From positions 1 to 64,000 of the forward strand of contig NZ_LXYI01000031.1 in the NCBI RefSeq assembly GCF_001650875.1: a stretch of 64,000 bases of DNA, given 5' to 3'. Under the pieces are notes generated by a model that worked only from the letters and a program-made list of their open reading frames with translations, searched no databases and was not told the DNA's origin. Origin of the DNA: Sulfitobacter sp. EhC04 (GTDB lineage: Bacteria; Pseudomonadota; Alphaproteobacteria; Rhodobacterales; Rhodobacteraceae). Below are positions 46,201 to 55,264 of this stretch, in pieces (position 1 is the stretch's first letter; each line of letters opens with the position of its first letter). Position numbers and translations under genes: made by a program.

Positions 46201-46908
46201 ATGAGCAGCAGCCCCAAGATTGACGACGCCCTGCGCGAGGCGATCATTTCGCAACCCGATGTGATACTCGACGATACCGATGTGATGCAGGCGCTGATCG
46301 CTGCCAATGAAAAGGCGATGGGCGGCAATATCGTCGATCTGCGCGGCATCGCGATGGAAAGGCTGGAAACACGGCTGGACCGGCTGGAGGACACCCACCG
46401 CAGCGTGATCGCCGCCGCCTATGAGAACCTTGCCGGGACCAACCAGATCCACCGTGCCATCCTGCGGATGCTCGATCCGGTCGAATTCGAACCTTTCCTG
46501 CGCGATCTGGGCGGCGAAGTGGCCGATATCCTGCGCGTCGATGCGGTAAAGCTGGTTCTTGAATCGGTGCAGAACGACAGCGACCCGGCGGTGCAGCGGC
46601 TGGGTGATGTGCTGAGCGTGGCGGAACCCGGCTTTATCGACAGCTACCTGACCCAGGGCCGCGGCGGCGCCCCCCGCCAGGTGACCCTGCGCGGCGTGCA
46701 GGACGGCGCGCATCAGATTTATGGCGAGAAATCCGACTGGATCCGGTCCGAGGCCTGCCTGAAGCTGGATTTTGGCGCGGGCCGCCTGCCCGGTCTGCTG
46801 GTGCTGGGCGCAGAGGACCCGCATATGTTCGGCCCCCAGCAGGGCACCGACCTGCTGACCTTCTTTACCGGTGTATTCGAGCGCGCGATGCGCCGCTGGC
46901 TGTCTTGA
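46201..46908 (+). CDS. DUF484 (GAF-like) protein upstream of xerC
   Basis: A 235-residue protein with a coiled-coil-prone region at about 30-75 and a GAF-like domain at about 85-230 (GRLPGLLVLGAEDPHMFGPQQGTDLL). DUF484 proteins are regularly placed next to xerC, as yigA is in E. coli; the function is unknown. The ATG at 46201 is used because the frame upstream covers non-conserved GC-rich text. It overlaps the xerC start by four bases (TTGA). Confidence 0.85.
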   Translation: MSSSPKIDDALREAIISQPDVILDDTDVMQALIAANEKAMGGNIVDLRGIAMERLETRLDRLEDTHRSVIAAAYENLAGTNQIHRAILRMLDPVEFEPFLRDLGGEVADILRVDAVKLVLESVQNDSDPAVQRLGDVLSVAEPGFIDSYLTQGRGGAPRQVTLRGVQDGAHQIYGEKSDWIRSEACLKLDFGAGRLPGLLVLGAEDPHMFGPQQGTDLLTFFTGVFERAMRRWLS

Positions 46909-47855
46909 GGCGCGGCGACACAGCAGCACAGACCGGGCTGATCAGCCCTGCCGCGCGCGATGCGCTGGCCACTTGGCTGGACCAGCAGCGCGCGTTGAAA
47001 GGGGCGGCGGAGAATACGCTGACTGCCTATCAGGGCGATGTTGCGGACTTCCTGGCCTTCATGACCGCCCATAAGGCAGAGCCGCAGGGGCTGGGCGCGC
47101 TGGCAAAGATCACCATATCGGACATGCGCGCCTGGATGGCCCGCACGCGCGGCCCCGGTGTCGGCCCCCGGTCCATGGCGCGCAAACTGTCGGCAGTGAA
47201 GGCCTTTTACCGCTGGCTGGCGGAACGCGAAGGGTTTGAACCCACGGCGGTCCTGGCCACCCGCGCCCCGAAATTTTCAAAGAAACTGCCCCGCCCGCTG
47301 GCGGTGGATGCCGCCCGCGCGATGATCGACTTCGTCGAGCTGCAATCGCGCCACCCCTGGGTCGCAACCCGCGATGTGGCGGTGCTGACCTTGCTGTGGG
47401 GCTGCGGGCTGCGGATTTCCGAGGCGCTTGGCCTGAGGGGCGCGGATGCGCCACTGCCCGAGACGCTGCGCATTTCCGGCAAGGGCGGCAAGGAACGTGT
47501 CGTCCCGGTGCTGCCCGCCGCCCGCGAGGCGGTCGCGGCCTATCTGCGCGCCTGCCCCTTCCCGCAGGAAGCTGATGGCCCGCTGTTTCGTGCTGTGCGC
47601 GGCGGGCCCTTGGGGCCACGCGCGATTTCGCAGGTGATGGCGGATGCGCGGATGCAGCTTGGGCTGCCTGCAACCGCGACGCCCCATGCAATGCGCCACA
47701 GCTTTGCCACCCATCTGCTGGACGCGGGCGGCGATCTGCGCGCGATCCAGGAATTGCTGGGCCATGCGTCACTTTCCACCACCCAGGCCTATACGGCGGT
47801 CGACACGGCGCGGTTGATGGACGTCTACAACCGCGCGCATCCCAAGGCGGGGTGA
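46905..47855 (+). CDS. xerC: tyrosine recombinase XerC
   Basis: A 316-residue site-specific recombinase that resolves chromosome dimers at dif. The catalytic set is complete: Arg170 (GLRISEAL), Lys193 (GKGGKER), His261 and Arg264 (HAMRHSFATHLL), His287 (LGHASLSTTQAY) and Tyr296. The start is TTG at 46905 within the DUF484 stop. The DUF484 partner and the overall match point to XerC instead of XerD. No dif site was seen in the window. Confidence 0.9.
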   Translation: MRRGDTAAQTGLISPAARDALATWLDQQRALKGAAENTLTAYQGDVADFLAFMTAHKAEPQGLGALAKITISDMRAWMARTRGPGVGPRSMARKLSAVKAFYRWLAEREGFEPTAVLATRAPKFSKKLPRPLAVDAARAMIDFVELQSRHPWVATRDVAVLTLLWGCGLRISEALGLRGADAPLPETLRISGKGGKERVVPVLPAAREAVAAYLRACPFPQEADGPLFRAVRGGPLGPRAISQVMADARMQLGLPATATPHAMRHSFATHLLDAGGDLRAIQELLGHASLSTTQAYTAVDTARLMDVYNRAHPKAG

Positions 47856-47860
47856 GCCTG

Positions 47861-47902
47861 CGTTTTCTTTAAAGAAAACGGACCAGCGTTTTCGAAAACG
47901 CT
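47861..47902. repeat. paired palindrome, array copy 1
   Basis: CGTTTTCTTTAAAGAAAACG (47861-47880) and AGCGTTTTCGAAAACGCT (47885-47902), both perfect, four bases apart, five bases after the xerC stop. First of three in a row. Confidence 0.9.
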
Positions 47903-47941
47903 GCCGACTCGTGCATTTTTCTGAAGATCTGCCCCCAACCC

Positions 47942-47984
47942 CGGTTTCTTTAAAGAAACCGAGCCGGAATTTTCGCAAAATCCG
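47942..47984. repeat. paired palindrome, array copy 2
   Basis: CGGTTTCTTTAAAGAAACCG (47942-47961, perfect) and an imperfect partner CGGAATTTTCGCAAAATCCG (47965-47984). The third base pair of the first stem is G-C here, T-A in copy 1 and A-T in copy 3. Confidence 0.88.
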
Positions 47985-48043
47985 AAGTATTTCAACTTAT
48001 TCTCTGCGAAAAGGATGCCGGACAGATGCAAAGCCCAGGCAAC

Positions 48044-48087
48044 CGATTTCTTTAAAGAAATCGGACCGGAATTTTCGAAAATTCCGG
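48044..48087. repeat. paired palindrome, array copy 3
   Basis: CGATTTCTTTAAAGAAATCG (48044-48063) and a perfect 22-base palindrome with arms CCGGAATTTTC/GAAAATTCCGG (48066-48087). It ends eight bases before the convergent meaB stop. Confidence 0.9.
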
Positions 48088-48095
48088 CGCTGTGG

Positions 48096-49067
48096 CTACT
48101 TCCGCAACCCGTCAACAAAATCCTGAGCGGCGGCTGAAGGGTCCTGCTCCCCGGCGGCAACGGCGTCGCTCAACGCGGTGAGCCGGGCTTTTGTCCCGGC
48201 TTCGGACAATTGCGCCAACAAGCGCTGCTTCACGTCTTCGAGAAACCAGTAACGCGCCTGTGCGGCGCGGGTGCGGTCCCAGAACCCGTTTTCGCGCCGC
48301 CAGTCCGCCAGGTCCTCCAGCGCCCGCCACGCCTTGTCCAGCCCGTTTTCCTCCAGCGCCGAAACGGTCATCGCACAGGGATACCCCGCCGGGTCCTGCG
48401 GGCGTTTGCGCAGCAGCCGCAGAGCACCTGCATAATCAGCGCAGGTGCGGGTGGCAGTCGCCTTCAAGTCACCATCGGCCTTGTTGATCAGGATCACATC
48501 CGCCATTTCCATGATGCCGCGTTTGACGCCCTGCAATTCATCCCCCCCCGCCGGGGCCAGCAGCAAAACGAAGAGATCGGACATCTCGGCCACCACGGTT
48601 TCGGACTGGCCCACACCCACAGTTTCGATCAGCACCACGTCAAAGCCCGCCGCCTCGCACAGGCGCACGGCCTCGCGGCTGCGCCGCGCCACGCCCCCCA
48701 GGTGGGTCTGGCTGGGCGAGGGCCGGATGAAGGCATTGGGATCGCGGCTGAGCTGGTCCATCCGGGTCTTGTCGCCAAGGATCGACCCGCCGGATCGGGA
48801 GGAGGACGGATCGACCGCCAGCACCGCCACCCGCTTGCCCATGCCGGTCAGCATCATGCCGAAGCTTTCTATAAAGGTGGATTTTCCCACACCCGGCGTG
48901 CCGGACAACCCGATGCGCAAGGCCTGGCCGTCCTGCGGCAAGGCGGCCAGCAATTCAGCCGCCTGTGCCCGGTGATCAGCGCGGCCCGATTCCACCAGCG
49001 TGATGGCACGCGCCAGCGCGCGGCGCTCCTGTGCGCGGATGCGGCTGGCAAGGTCATTGATATCCAT
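48096..49067 (-). CDS. meaB: methylmalonyl-CoA mutase-associated GTPase MeaB
   Basis: A 323-residue G3E-family GTPase that protects and reloads the B12-dependent methylmalonyl-CoA mutase. The P-loop GTPGVGKST is at 56-64, followed by VLAVDPSSSRSGGSILGDKTRM, ETVGVGQSE and NKAD. No mutase gene is in the window. The ATG at 49067 opens the conserved part; a long upstream frame lies over the divergent hrpB gene and is rejected. Confidence 0.93.
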   Translation of the reverse strand: MDINDLASRIRAQERRALARAITLVESGRADHRAQAAELLAALPQDGQALRIGLSGTPGVGKSTFIESFGMMLTGMGKRVAVLAVDPSSSRSGGSILGDKTRMDQLSRDPNAFIRPSPSQTHLGGVARRSREAVRLCEAAGFDVVLIETVGVGQSETVVAEMSDLFVLLLAPAGGDELQGVKRGIMEMADVILINKADGDLKATATRTCADYAGALRLLRKRPQDPAGYPCAMTVSALEENGLDKAWRALEDLADWRRENGFWDRTRAAQARYWFLEDVKQRLLAQLSEAGTKARLTALSDAVAAGEQDPSAAAQDFVDGLRK

Positions 49068-49146
49068 GGCGCATCTTTTGCGGGACAGCGCAAAAATGTC
49101 CAGCCCCGGCCCTTGGCGCGCCGCATGGTTTGCCGGATAAGACGAT

Positions 49147-51555
49147 ATGTCCTTTACCCTGCCAATCGACGCGGTCCTGCCGCAGGTCATCACCGCCCTG
49201 CGGGAAAGTGGCCGCGTGGTGTTGCAGGCCCCGCCCGGCGCGGGCAAGACCACGCGCGTCCCGCTGGCGATGCTCGACGCCGCGCTGACAAAGGGCAAGA
49301 TCGTGATGCTGGAGCCGCGCCGCCTTGCCGCGCGGGCCGCCGCCGAACGCATGGCCGCCACGCTGGGCGAGGAGGTGGGCCAGATCGTAGGCTACCGCGT
49401 GCGCGGTGCCTCGGCCATCGGCAAGACCACCCGCATCGAGGTGGTGACCGAAGGCATTCTGACCCGGATGCTACAGGCAGACCCGGACCTGCCGGGCGTG
49501 GGTGCCGTGATCTTTGACGAATTCCACGAACGCTCGCTTAATGCGGATCTTGGGCTGGCGCTCTGTCTGGAGGTGGCCGAAGCCCTGCGGGACGACCTGC
49601 TGCTGGTGGCGATGTCCGCCACACTGGACGCGGCCCCGGTGGCCGACCTGATGGCAGCGCCCATCGTCACCTCCGAAGGGCGCAGCTTTCCGGTCACCCC
49701 GCAGTGGCTGGACAAACCCGTGGGCAACAAACGCCTCGAACAGGCGGTGGCGGATCTTGTGCTGCACGCAATGGCCGAGGCGGAAGGATCGGTGCTGGTG
49801 TTCCTGCCCGGTGAGGGCGAGATCCGCAAGGTCGAGGCGATCTTGCGCAATCAGCTGCCCAAGGGGTGCACCATCGCCCCGCTGTTCGGCGCGATGGACT
49901 TCAAGGCCCAGCGCGCCGCCATCGCCCCCGCAGCATCGGGCCGCAAGGTGGTGCTTGCCACCTCCATCGCGGAAACCTCCCTGACCATCGAGGGCATCAC
50001 GATTGTCGTGGATGCGGGCCGGGCACGCCGGGCGCGGTTCGACCCGGCCTCCGGCATGTCGCGGCTGATCACCGAGAAAGTCACCCGCGCCGAGGCCACC
50101 CAGCGCGCGGGCCGTGCCGGCCGGATGGCCCCCGGCGTGGCCTACAAGCTTTGGACAAAGGGGGAGGACGGCGCGCTTGCCGCCTATCCGCCCGCAGAAA
50201 TCGAGGCCGGAGACCTGACAGGGTTCACCCTGGAACTGGCGCTTTGGGGTGGTCAGGCCGAAGACATGCGTTTTGTCACGCCCCCGCATGAGGGCCGTCT
50301 GGCTGAGGCGCGGCGCGTCCTGCAGATGCTGGAAGCGCTGGACACGCAGGGCAGGATCACCGCCCACGGGCGGGCGCTGGCGCGCCTGCCGCTGCACCCG
50401 CGCCTTGCGCATATGGTGGCACGGGGCGGCGCGCGGGCACCGATGCTTGCGGCCCTGCTGGCGGAGCGTGACCCGCTGCGCGGTGCCGGGGTGGACCTGA
50501 TGCTGCGCATTCAGGCGATCGAACGCGGCAACCCGCAGGCCCATGCGGCGACCCTGGCGCGCATCCGGCAAGAGGCTAAACGCCTTGCCAGGGGGCAGGT
50601 GGCGCAGGGCCCCGAAGATGTCGCGATACTGGCGGCGCTGGCCTACCCCGACCGCGTGGGCCTGCGCAGGCCGGGCGACGCGCCGCGCTATGTGTTGTCA
50701 GGCGGCAAGGGGGCCATCCTGCCGCAGGGCGACGCAATGGCCCCGGCGCGGCTGATTGTCGCCACCGATCTGGACGGTGATCCCCGCGAGGCCCGCATCC
50801 GACAGGCCGCGCGGCTGGAAGAGGCCGATCTGCGCACGGTATTTGAGGGGCAGATCGCATGGAAAGACGTCTGTATCTGGTCGCGGCGGGATAACCGGGT
50901 GCTGACCCGTCAGCAGGAAACATTCGGTGCATTGGTCCTGCAAGACCGCAACTGGACCGACGCGCCAGACGATCAGGTGGCATTGGCGATGCTGGACGGT
51001 GTGCGGCAGTTGGGCCTGCTGCCCGGTGCCTCTGCCCAGCGGTTCCTTGCCCGTGCGCGGCTGATGCCCGCGCCCTTCCCCGATTTTTCCGACGCGCACC
51101 TGATGGCAACTCTGGAGGGTTGGCTGCTGCCGCATCTGGGAGGTCTGCGCAGCGCCGGGGACTGGAAGGGGTTCGATCTGCTGCCTGCCCTTCGGGCACG
51201 CCTTGACTGGGACCAGCAGCAGGCGCTGGACGTTGCTGCGCCTGCACATTTCGAAACCCCGCTGGGCCGCCGCATTGCCATCGACTACAGCGGTGCGCAG
51301 CCCGCAATTGCACTGCGCCTGCAAGAGGTTTTCGGCGTCACGCGACACCCCATGGTCGCGGGGCAACCGGTGCAGATGACCTTGCTCTCCCCGGCTCAGC
51401 GTCCGGTTCAGGTCACTACCGATCTACCGGGGTTCTGGACCTCGTCCTATGCGGATGTACGCAAGGATATGCGGGGGCAATACCCCAAGCATCCCTGGCC
51501 GGAGGACCCCACCCAGGCGGACCCGACGTTGCGCGCCAAGCCGCGCACAAAATAA
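49147..51555 (+). CDS. hrpB: ATP-dependent helicase HrpB
   Basis: An 802-residue DEAH-type helicase. Walker A APPGAGKTT is at 28-36, followed by DEFHER near 122, SATLD, TSIAETSLTIEGI and QRAGRAGR. The HrpB-specific C-terminal domain ends near VTTDLPGFWTSSYADVRKDMRG, KHPWPEDP. The last residues (LRAKPRTK) lie in the first copy of a tandem repeat, so the very end may have been altered. The role of HrpB is poorly known. Confidence 0.93.
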   Translation: MSFTLPIDAVLPQVITALRESGRVVLQAPPGAGKTTRVPLAMLDAALTKGKIVMLEPRRLAARAAAERMAATLGEEVGQIVGYRVRGASAIGKTTRIEVVTEGILTRMLQADPDLPGVGAVIFDEFHERSLNADLGLALCLEVAEALRDDLLLVAMSATLDAAPVADLMAAPIVTSEGRSFPVTPQWLDKPVGNKRLEQAVADLVLHAMAEAEGSVLVFLPGEGEIRKVEAILRNQLPKGCTIAPLFGAMDFKAQRAAIAPAASGRKVVLATSIAETSLTIEGITIVVDAGRARRARFDPASGMSRLITEKVTRAEATQRAGRAGRMAPGVAYKLWTKGEDGALAAYPPAEIEAGDLTGFTLELALWGGQAEDMRFVTPPHEGRLAEARRVLQMLEALDTQGRITAHGRALARLPLHPRLAHMVARGGARAPMLAALLAERDPLRGAGVDLMLRIQAIERGNPQAHAATLARIRQEAKRLARGQVAQGPEDVAILAALAYPDRVGLRRPGDAPRYVLSGGKGAILPQGDAMAPARLIVATDLDGDPREARIRQAARLEEADLRTVFEGQIAWKDVCIWSRRDNRVLTRQQETFGALVLQDRNWTDAPDDQVALAMLDGVRQLGLLPGASAQRFLARARLMPAPFPDFSDAHLMATLEGWLLPHLGGLRSAGDWKGFDLLPALRARLDWDQQQALDVAAPAHFETPLGRRIAIDYSGAQPAIALRLQEVFGVTRHPMVAGQPVQMTLLSPAQRPVQVTTDLPGFWTSSYADVRKDMRGQYPKHPWPEDPTQADPTLRAKPRTK

Positions 51556-51618
51556 AGCAGCGCGCCAAGCCGCGCACGAAGTGATAGAAAAGCGCCAAGC
51601 CGCGCAAGCAAAATGAGA
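51531..51618 (+). repeat. three-copy tandem repeat across the hrpB 3' end
   Basis: Three imperfect copies of a 27-32 base unit that begins GCGC(GC)CAAGCCGCGCA: 51531-51559, 51560-51591 and 51592-51618. The first copy contains the hrpB stop codon (51553-51555). Confidence 0.85.
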
Positions 51619-51693
51619 TCTGTACCCGCAGCCCTGCTTCTGAGGGGTCTTACCTCAAGCCCCCAAGTATTCTTGGCAAAAAGAACCCGGGGG

Positions 51694-52185
51694 TCAGTCG
51701 TTGTCGGTGAGGCCCGCTCCTGCACCGGCAATGCGGGAGGCTTCGCTTTCAGGGACGAGGATGCGCGCGGCCAGGTGGTTGAGAAAAGTGAACAGGTCTT
51801 CCGACATTGTGATCCGGGCAATTGCCGGTCCGGGCGATGGAGATTTGCGGGCGACGGTGATTTGCATCTGCTGCCCCCCGGGGTGCAGCGTGGTGAAGAA
51901 AGGCTGCGCCTCGGCGTAGCTTTGCACCAGTTCCGTGGCCACATCCGGAGGCAACGGAGTATCGCTGCAGTCTTCGGTCAGAATACCAATAAAGACCAAA
52001 GGCAGGGTCAGGATCGGCCCCTGCGGAAAGGCCTCAAGCGCGGCTGTCAGATCATCCTCCGACCGGGCGGCGGCAAGGTGGAACATGGCCGCGCGGCCGA
52101 ACATGGCCGCTTGTGCCGGTGGCGCCCCCGCACCGCGTGTGGCCCTGGCGGCAAGGGCCATCACCTCATTGACGGAGAGCTTCAT
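51694..52185 (-). CDS. DUF3726-like protein
   Basis: A 163-residue protein. The start MKLSVNEVMALAARATRGAG resembles the N-terminus of the DUF3726 group (from memory), which is common in this order next to oxidoreductase or amidohydrolase genes. No membrane segment or catalytic motif is evident. The ATG at 52185 overlaps the preceding gene's stop by four bases, so it is the last gene of a coupled set. Function unknown. Confidence 0.6.
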   Translation of the reverse strand: MKLSVNEVMALAARATRGAGAPPAQAAMFGRAAMFHLAAARSEDDLTAALEAFPQGPILTLPLVFIGILTEDCSDTPLPPDVATELVQSYAEAQPFFTTLHPGGQQMQITVARKSPSPGPAIARITMSEDLFTFLNHLAARILVPESEASRIAGAGAGLTDND

Positions 52186-53825
52186 GCGGCAAAAACCGGC
52201 AGCCACCAATCGTCCGCGCCCGGCCCCAGTTCGTCGGCCAATGGCGCGCCCTGACACAGGGTGATCCGGGTCCAGCGGTCCGACTTCGGGTCGAACTTGG
52301 CCGCGCCAAAGAACGCCAGCTTGCAGCGCAGCATGTCGATGGGCAGGCAGGTTTCGGCAATCAGATTGTCGCGGATTTCACCATAAGGGTAGCGCGCGGC
52401 CATCGCCACACGCCCTGCCGCCAAGGCGTGATCGGGATGGCAGGTCAGGAAGGCGGCCAGCGGCGCATTGTCCCCCTTGAGGTCCCGGTAGAGCGCCTTG
52501 ACCCGGCGACCGATGTCCAGCGGGGTTTCCAGTTCGGCACCCTCCTCGGAAAAGCGCAGGCCAAGGCGCGGTTCCTGCTTGGCGGCGGATACGTACCAGA
52601 ACTGGCCGCATCCCTCTGGCGTGGCGTAGTCGGGTGTCAGCGCCCATTTGAAATCACGCGCGATGAGCGTGCCAAGCTGATCCGTGTCCGGGACCGGCGC
52701 ACAAAGCGGGCCAAAGGGATCGCCCATGTTTTCGGCCAGATCATCAACCAGGTCGCCGAATGGTTCGATGATCAGCGCGGCCATCAATTCCTGTACATCC
52801 AGGCTCGCCGCGTCGACCCGGCGCATGGCGGCATCAAGGGGGCGCGGGCCGGACAGGTCCAATGCCCTGCGCGCTGCGTCCCAATCGCCCCGCAGCGTGA
52901 CGATGCGGGACTGATGCACCGGATCAGGCACCTCCCATTCGCGCAGATGGGCAGCAGCGCGGGCGGCAAGAATCCGCAGGCGGTCCTGTTGCGCAGGGGC
53001 CAGCCGTGGCAGCGCACGCACACGGGCCAGCGCCGTTTCGCGGGCCTGCACCCAGTTGTTCAAGAGCACCGGATGGCTGACCAGAAAAGGGGCCATGCCC
53101 AGCCCGGTCGCATTGCCGATACCAAGGTGACGTTTCAGCGCCCGGTCAAGCTTGCCGCCCCCGACATGCTCGGCCAGATCATGGGTGAAGTGACGGATCA
53201 GCCAGACGGTCAGCATTTCGGCGGCAAAGGGCCCTTCCAGCCCTGGCCGGTCCGCAATCAGGTGACGGTCGGCAATGCCGAACTTGCCGTTGCCGTAAAC
53301 CGCAGTCGTGCGCATCAGGTAGCCGACATCGCGGATCAAGTCCGCATCCGGCTGCCGACCTTCGCGCAGAGCCTGCGTGACATGTGCGAACAGCCGCACG
53401 GATTTGTTTGCGCGGCTCAGGATCAGGTCGCGCTCGGTAAACCGCGCTGCCTCCTGCCTGGGTGCGCTGGCAATGATGCGCTCAATCTCCGCCGCTTCGG
53501 GGATGCCGTCGTACAGCACATAGGCGCTGTCCCAGGCGGTGGCGATCACCCGGTCGGTGCGCTGATCGGCTGGCAGATCGGTGGAGACGGCAACCAGCGC
53601 ATAGTCATGGCCACCCAGGCGCAGGGTATAGACGGCATGGCCAAAACCGCCTGCGTCCATCTGCCAGACGGGTCGGGCGACGGTGACCTTTTCGGCGGCA
53701 AGGCGGCGGATCAGACTGCGCAGGAAACTCAGCCGCGTGGGAAACATCGACCCCATGCGCGCCAGCCGCATCACCTTATCCGGCGGGCGCAGCGCGGCCT
53801 GCGGTGGCGGCGCGGCGTCCCTCAT
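52182..53825 (-). CDS. 547-residue protein of unknown function
   Basis: A large cytosolic-looking protein without signal peptide or membrane segment. I do not recognise it. Parts that may be diagnostic are GGFGHAVYTLRLGGHDYALVAV (short part GHAVYTLRLG), DLIRDVGYLMRTTAVYGNGKFG, TVWLIRHFTHDLAEHVGGG, and the C-terminal GQFWYVSAAKQEPRLGLR. The ATG at 53825 lies in the stop of the M19-like gene (ATGA overlap, 53822-53825), which fixes the start; a frame running 104 codons further upstream lies inside the M19 gene. Coupling to both neighbours suggests a shared pathway. Confidence 0.75.
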   Translation of the reverse strand: MRDAAPPPQAALRPPDKVMRLARMGSMFPTRLSFLRSLIRRLAAEKVTVARPVWQMDAGGFGHAVYTLRLGGHDYALVAVSTDLPADQRTDRVIATAWDSAYVLYDGIPEAAEIERIIASAPRQEAARFTERDLILSRANKSVRLFAHVTQALREGRQPDADLIRDVGYLMRTTAVYGNGKFGIADRHLIADRPGLEGPFAAEMLTVWLIRHFTHDLAEHVGGGKLDRALKRHLGIGNATGLGMAPFLVSHPVLLNNWVQARETALARVRALPRLAPAQQDRLRILAARAAAHLREWEVPDPVHQSRIVTLRGDWDAARRALDLSGPRPLDAAMRRVDAASLDVQELMAALIIEPFGDLVDDLAENMGDPFGPLCAPVPDTDQLGTLIARDFKWALTPDYATPEGCGQFWYVSAAKQEPRLGLRFSEEGAELETPLDIGRRVKALYRDLKGDNAPLAAFLTCHPDHALAAGRVAMAARYPYGEIRDNLIAETCLPIDMLRCKLAFFGAAKFDPKSDRWTRITLCQGAPLADELGPGADDWWLPVFAA

Positions 53826-54802
53826 GACGGGCCAAAGCCCTGTTCGTAGAACCTTTGCCAATTTCCGCCCATGATGCCGTCGACCTCGGCCACGCTCAGC
53901 CCTGTCGCGGTCAGGCCCCGGCGGATGTTGCCGAAATCGCGGTTGTCGTTGAACCAATCGGGCATTGGCGGAAAACCCGGCCGGCCAGCCGACCCTTCCC
54001 CGTAATCCATCGCCTTGGTCCAGCGGCCCACGCGCATCCATGCGACGACGCTGTCGGGCTGGTTCTGGCACAGGTCCGTCCCGATGCCGAGGTTCTGCGC
54101 ACCATAGCGCGCGGCGGCTTCTGCGATCATCTGGCAAAAGCTGTCGAGCGTGCAGTCGGAGCCTTGGTCCAGATGATGCGGATAGATCGAAAAGCCCAGC
54201 ATCCCCCCTGCGCCGGTCAGTGCCTTCAGCACCTTATCTGACTTGTTGCGCAGGGCAGGATGCCACCAATGCGGGTTGGCATGGGTGATGGCGATGGGGC
54301 GGGTGGAATGTTCTATCGCCTCAAGCGTGGAGCGTTCGGCGGAATGGGACATGTCGACCACCATGCCGACGCGGTTCATTTCCGCAACGACAGCGCGGCC
54401 CATCCGGGTGAGGCCTGTGTCGTTGTCCTCGTAACAGCCCGTCGCCAGCAGGGACTGGTTGTTATAGGTCAACTGCATGAAGCGGATGCCCAACTGGTGG
54501 CAGATCTCAACCAAGCCGATGTCATCCTCAATCGGACTGGGGTTCTGGAAACCAAAGAATATTGCCGTGCGCCCGGTTTCCTGTGCGCGCGTCACATCCG
54601 CTGCGGTCGTGCCTTTGAAGATCAGGTCGGAATGATCCTCGAACCAGCGGTTCCAGCGTTCGAGGTTCAGCACCATTTCGCGAAAGCTCTCGTGGTAGGC
54701 GATGGTCACATGGACCGCATCCACCCCGCCCGCGCGCATCTGCTCAAAGATGGCGGGCGAGAAATTCGCATATTGCAGATTGTCGATCAGCGGGGCCTTC
54801 AT
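53822..54802 (-). CDS. M19 (renal dipeptidase-like) protein lacking the HxD zinc ligands
   Basis: A 326-residue amidohydrolase-fold protein of peptidase family M19. Glu92 (PIEDDIGLVE), His153 (DMSHSAERST), His174 (AITHANP) and the Asp of GIGTDLCQ match the later metal ligands and active site. The first metal-binding pair, usually in DGHNDL, is replaced by LIDNLQYANF, so at most one metal site is complete. A branch of this type, also without HxD, is known next to dimethylglycine demethylase genes in Pseudomonas (recalled, not searched). The reaction is probably not ordinary dipeptide hydrolysis. It leads a set of three overlapping genes. Confidence 0.82.
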   Translation of the reverse strand: MKAPLIDNLQYANFSPAIFEQMRAGGVDAVHVTIAYHESFREMVLNLERWNRWFEDHSDLIFKGTTAADVTRAQETGRTAIFFGFQNPSPIEDDIGLVEICHQLGIRFMQLTYNNQSLLATGCYEDNDTGLTRMGRAVVAEMNRVGMVVDMSHSAERSTLEAIEHSTRPIAITHANPHWWHPALRNKSDKVLKALTGAGGMLGFSIYPHHLDQGSDCTLDSFCQMIAEAAARYGAQNLGIGTDLCQNQPDSVVAWMRVGRWTKAMDYGEGSAGRPGFPPMPDWFNDNRDFGNIRRGLTATGLSVAEVDGIMGGNWQRFYEQGFGPS

Positions 54803-54865
54803 GCGGGCAGCATGGATCGGCTGATGTGGTTTCTCAATGAAAAACTGGGTGTTGACGCCGTGCTG

Positions 54866-55264
54866 TCAGCCGCGCGGCGCCCGCAATTCCGCCGCCGCCA
54901 GGATCAGAAGGCCGCCAGCAATCGCCCAGTTCTTCACGAAGATCGACATCTGCCAGGGGTCGTCAGGCAGAAAATGGAAAATGCTCGTCACCATGCAATA
55001 GCCGGCCAAGATCAATGCCGTCGGAACCAGAAAGAACCCCGTCACCAGAAAGATCGCCCCAAGCAGATTCAGCGCCACGGCGGGCCAGATCAGGAACTCA
55101 ACCCAATGGTGTGCCGCGAGCATTTGCTGGACGATTTCGGGCGCATAGATCTTTTGCGCGGCACCCGTCACGAAAAGTGCCGAGATGCAAAAGCGCCCCA
55201 TCAGCACAAGGGCATCGGCCCCCATCGCGCGGCGGTGCGAAAGATGTGATGGACCTGTATCCAT
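54866..55264 (-). CDS. DoxX-family membrane protein
   Basis: A 132-residue protein with four membrane segments (about 22-40, 58-78, 82-100, 108-125) and the DoxX pattern GRFCISALFVTGAAQKIYAPE. DoxX proteins are linked to redox or sulfur chemistry at the membrane; the exact role here is unknown. The ATG at 55264 follows a strong GGAGGAGG site. It lies 63 bases upstream of the M19-like gene on the same strand and is likely the first gene of that operon. Confidence 0.82.
   Translation of the reverse strand: MDTGPSHLSHRRAMGADALVLMGRFCISALFVTGAAQKIYAPEIVQQMLAAHHWVEFLIWPAVALNLLGAIFLVTGFFLVPTALILAGYCMVTSIFHFLPDDPWQMSIFVKNWAIAGGLLILAAAELRAPRG

Noticed and set aside
47861..48087. CRISPR-like array (three spaced repeats)
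   Set aside because: The repeats are self-palindromic pairs with different spacer lengths and covarying bases, not identical direct repeats with uniform spacers, and there are no cas genes.
53826..54137. 104-codon N-terminal extension of the 547-residue protein
   Set aside because: It overlaps the M19-like gene in another frame and is rich in Arg, Gly and Pro; the ATGA overlap at 53822-53825 is the natural start.
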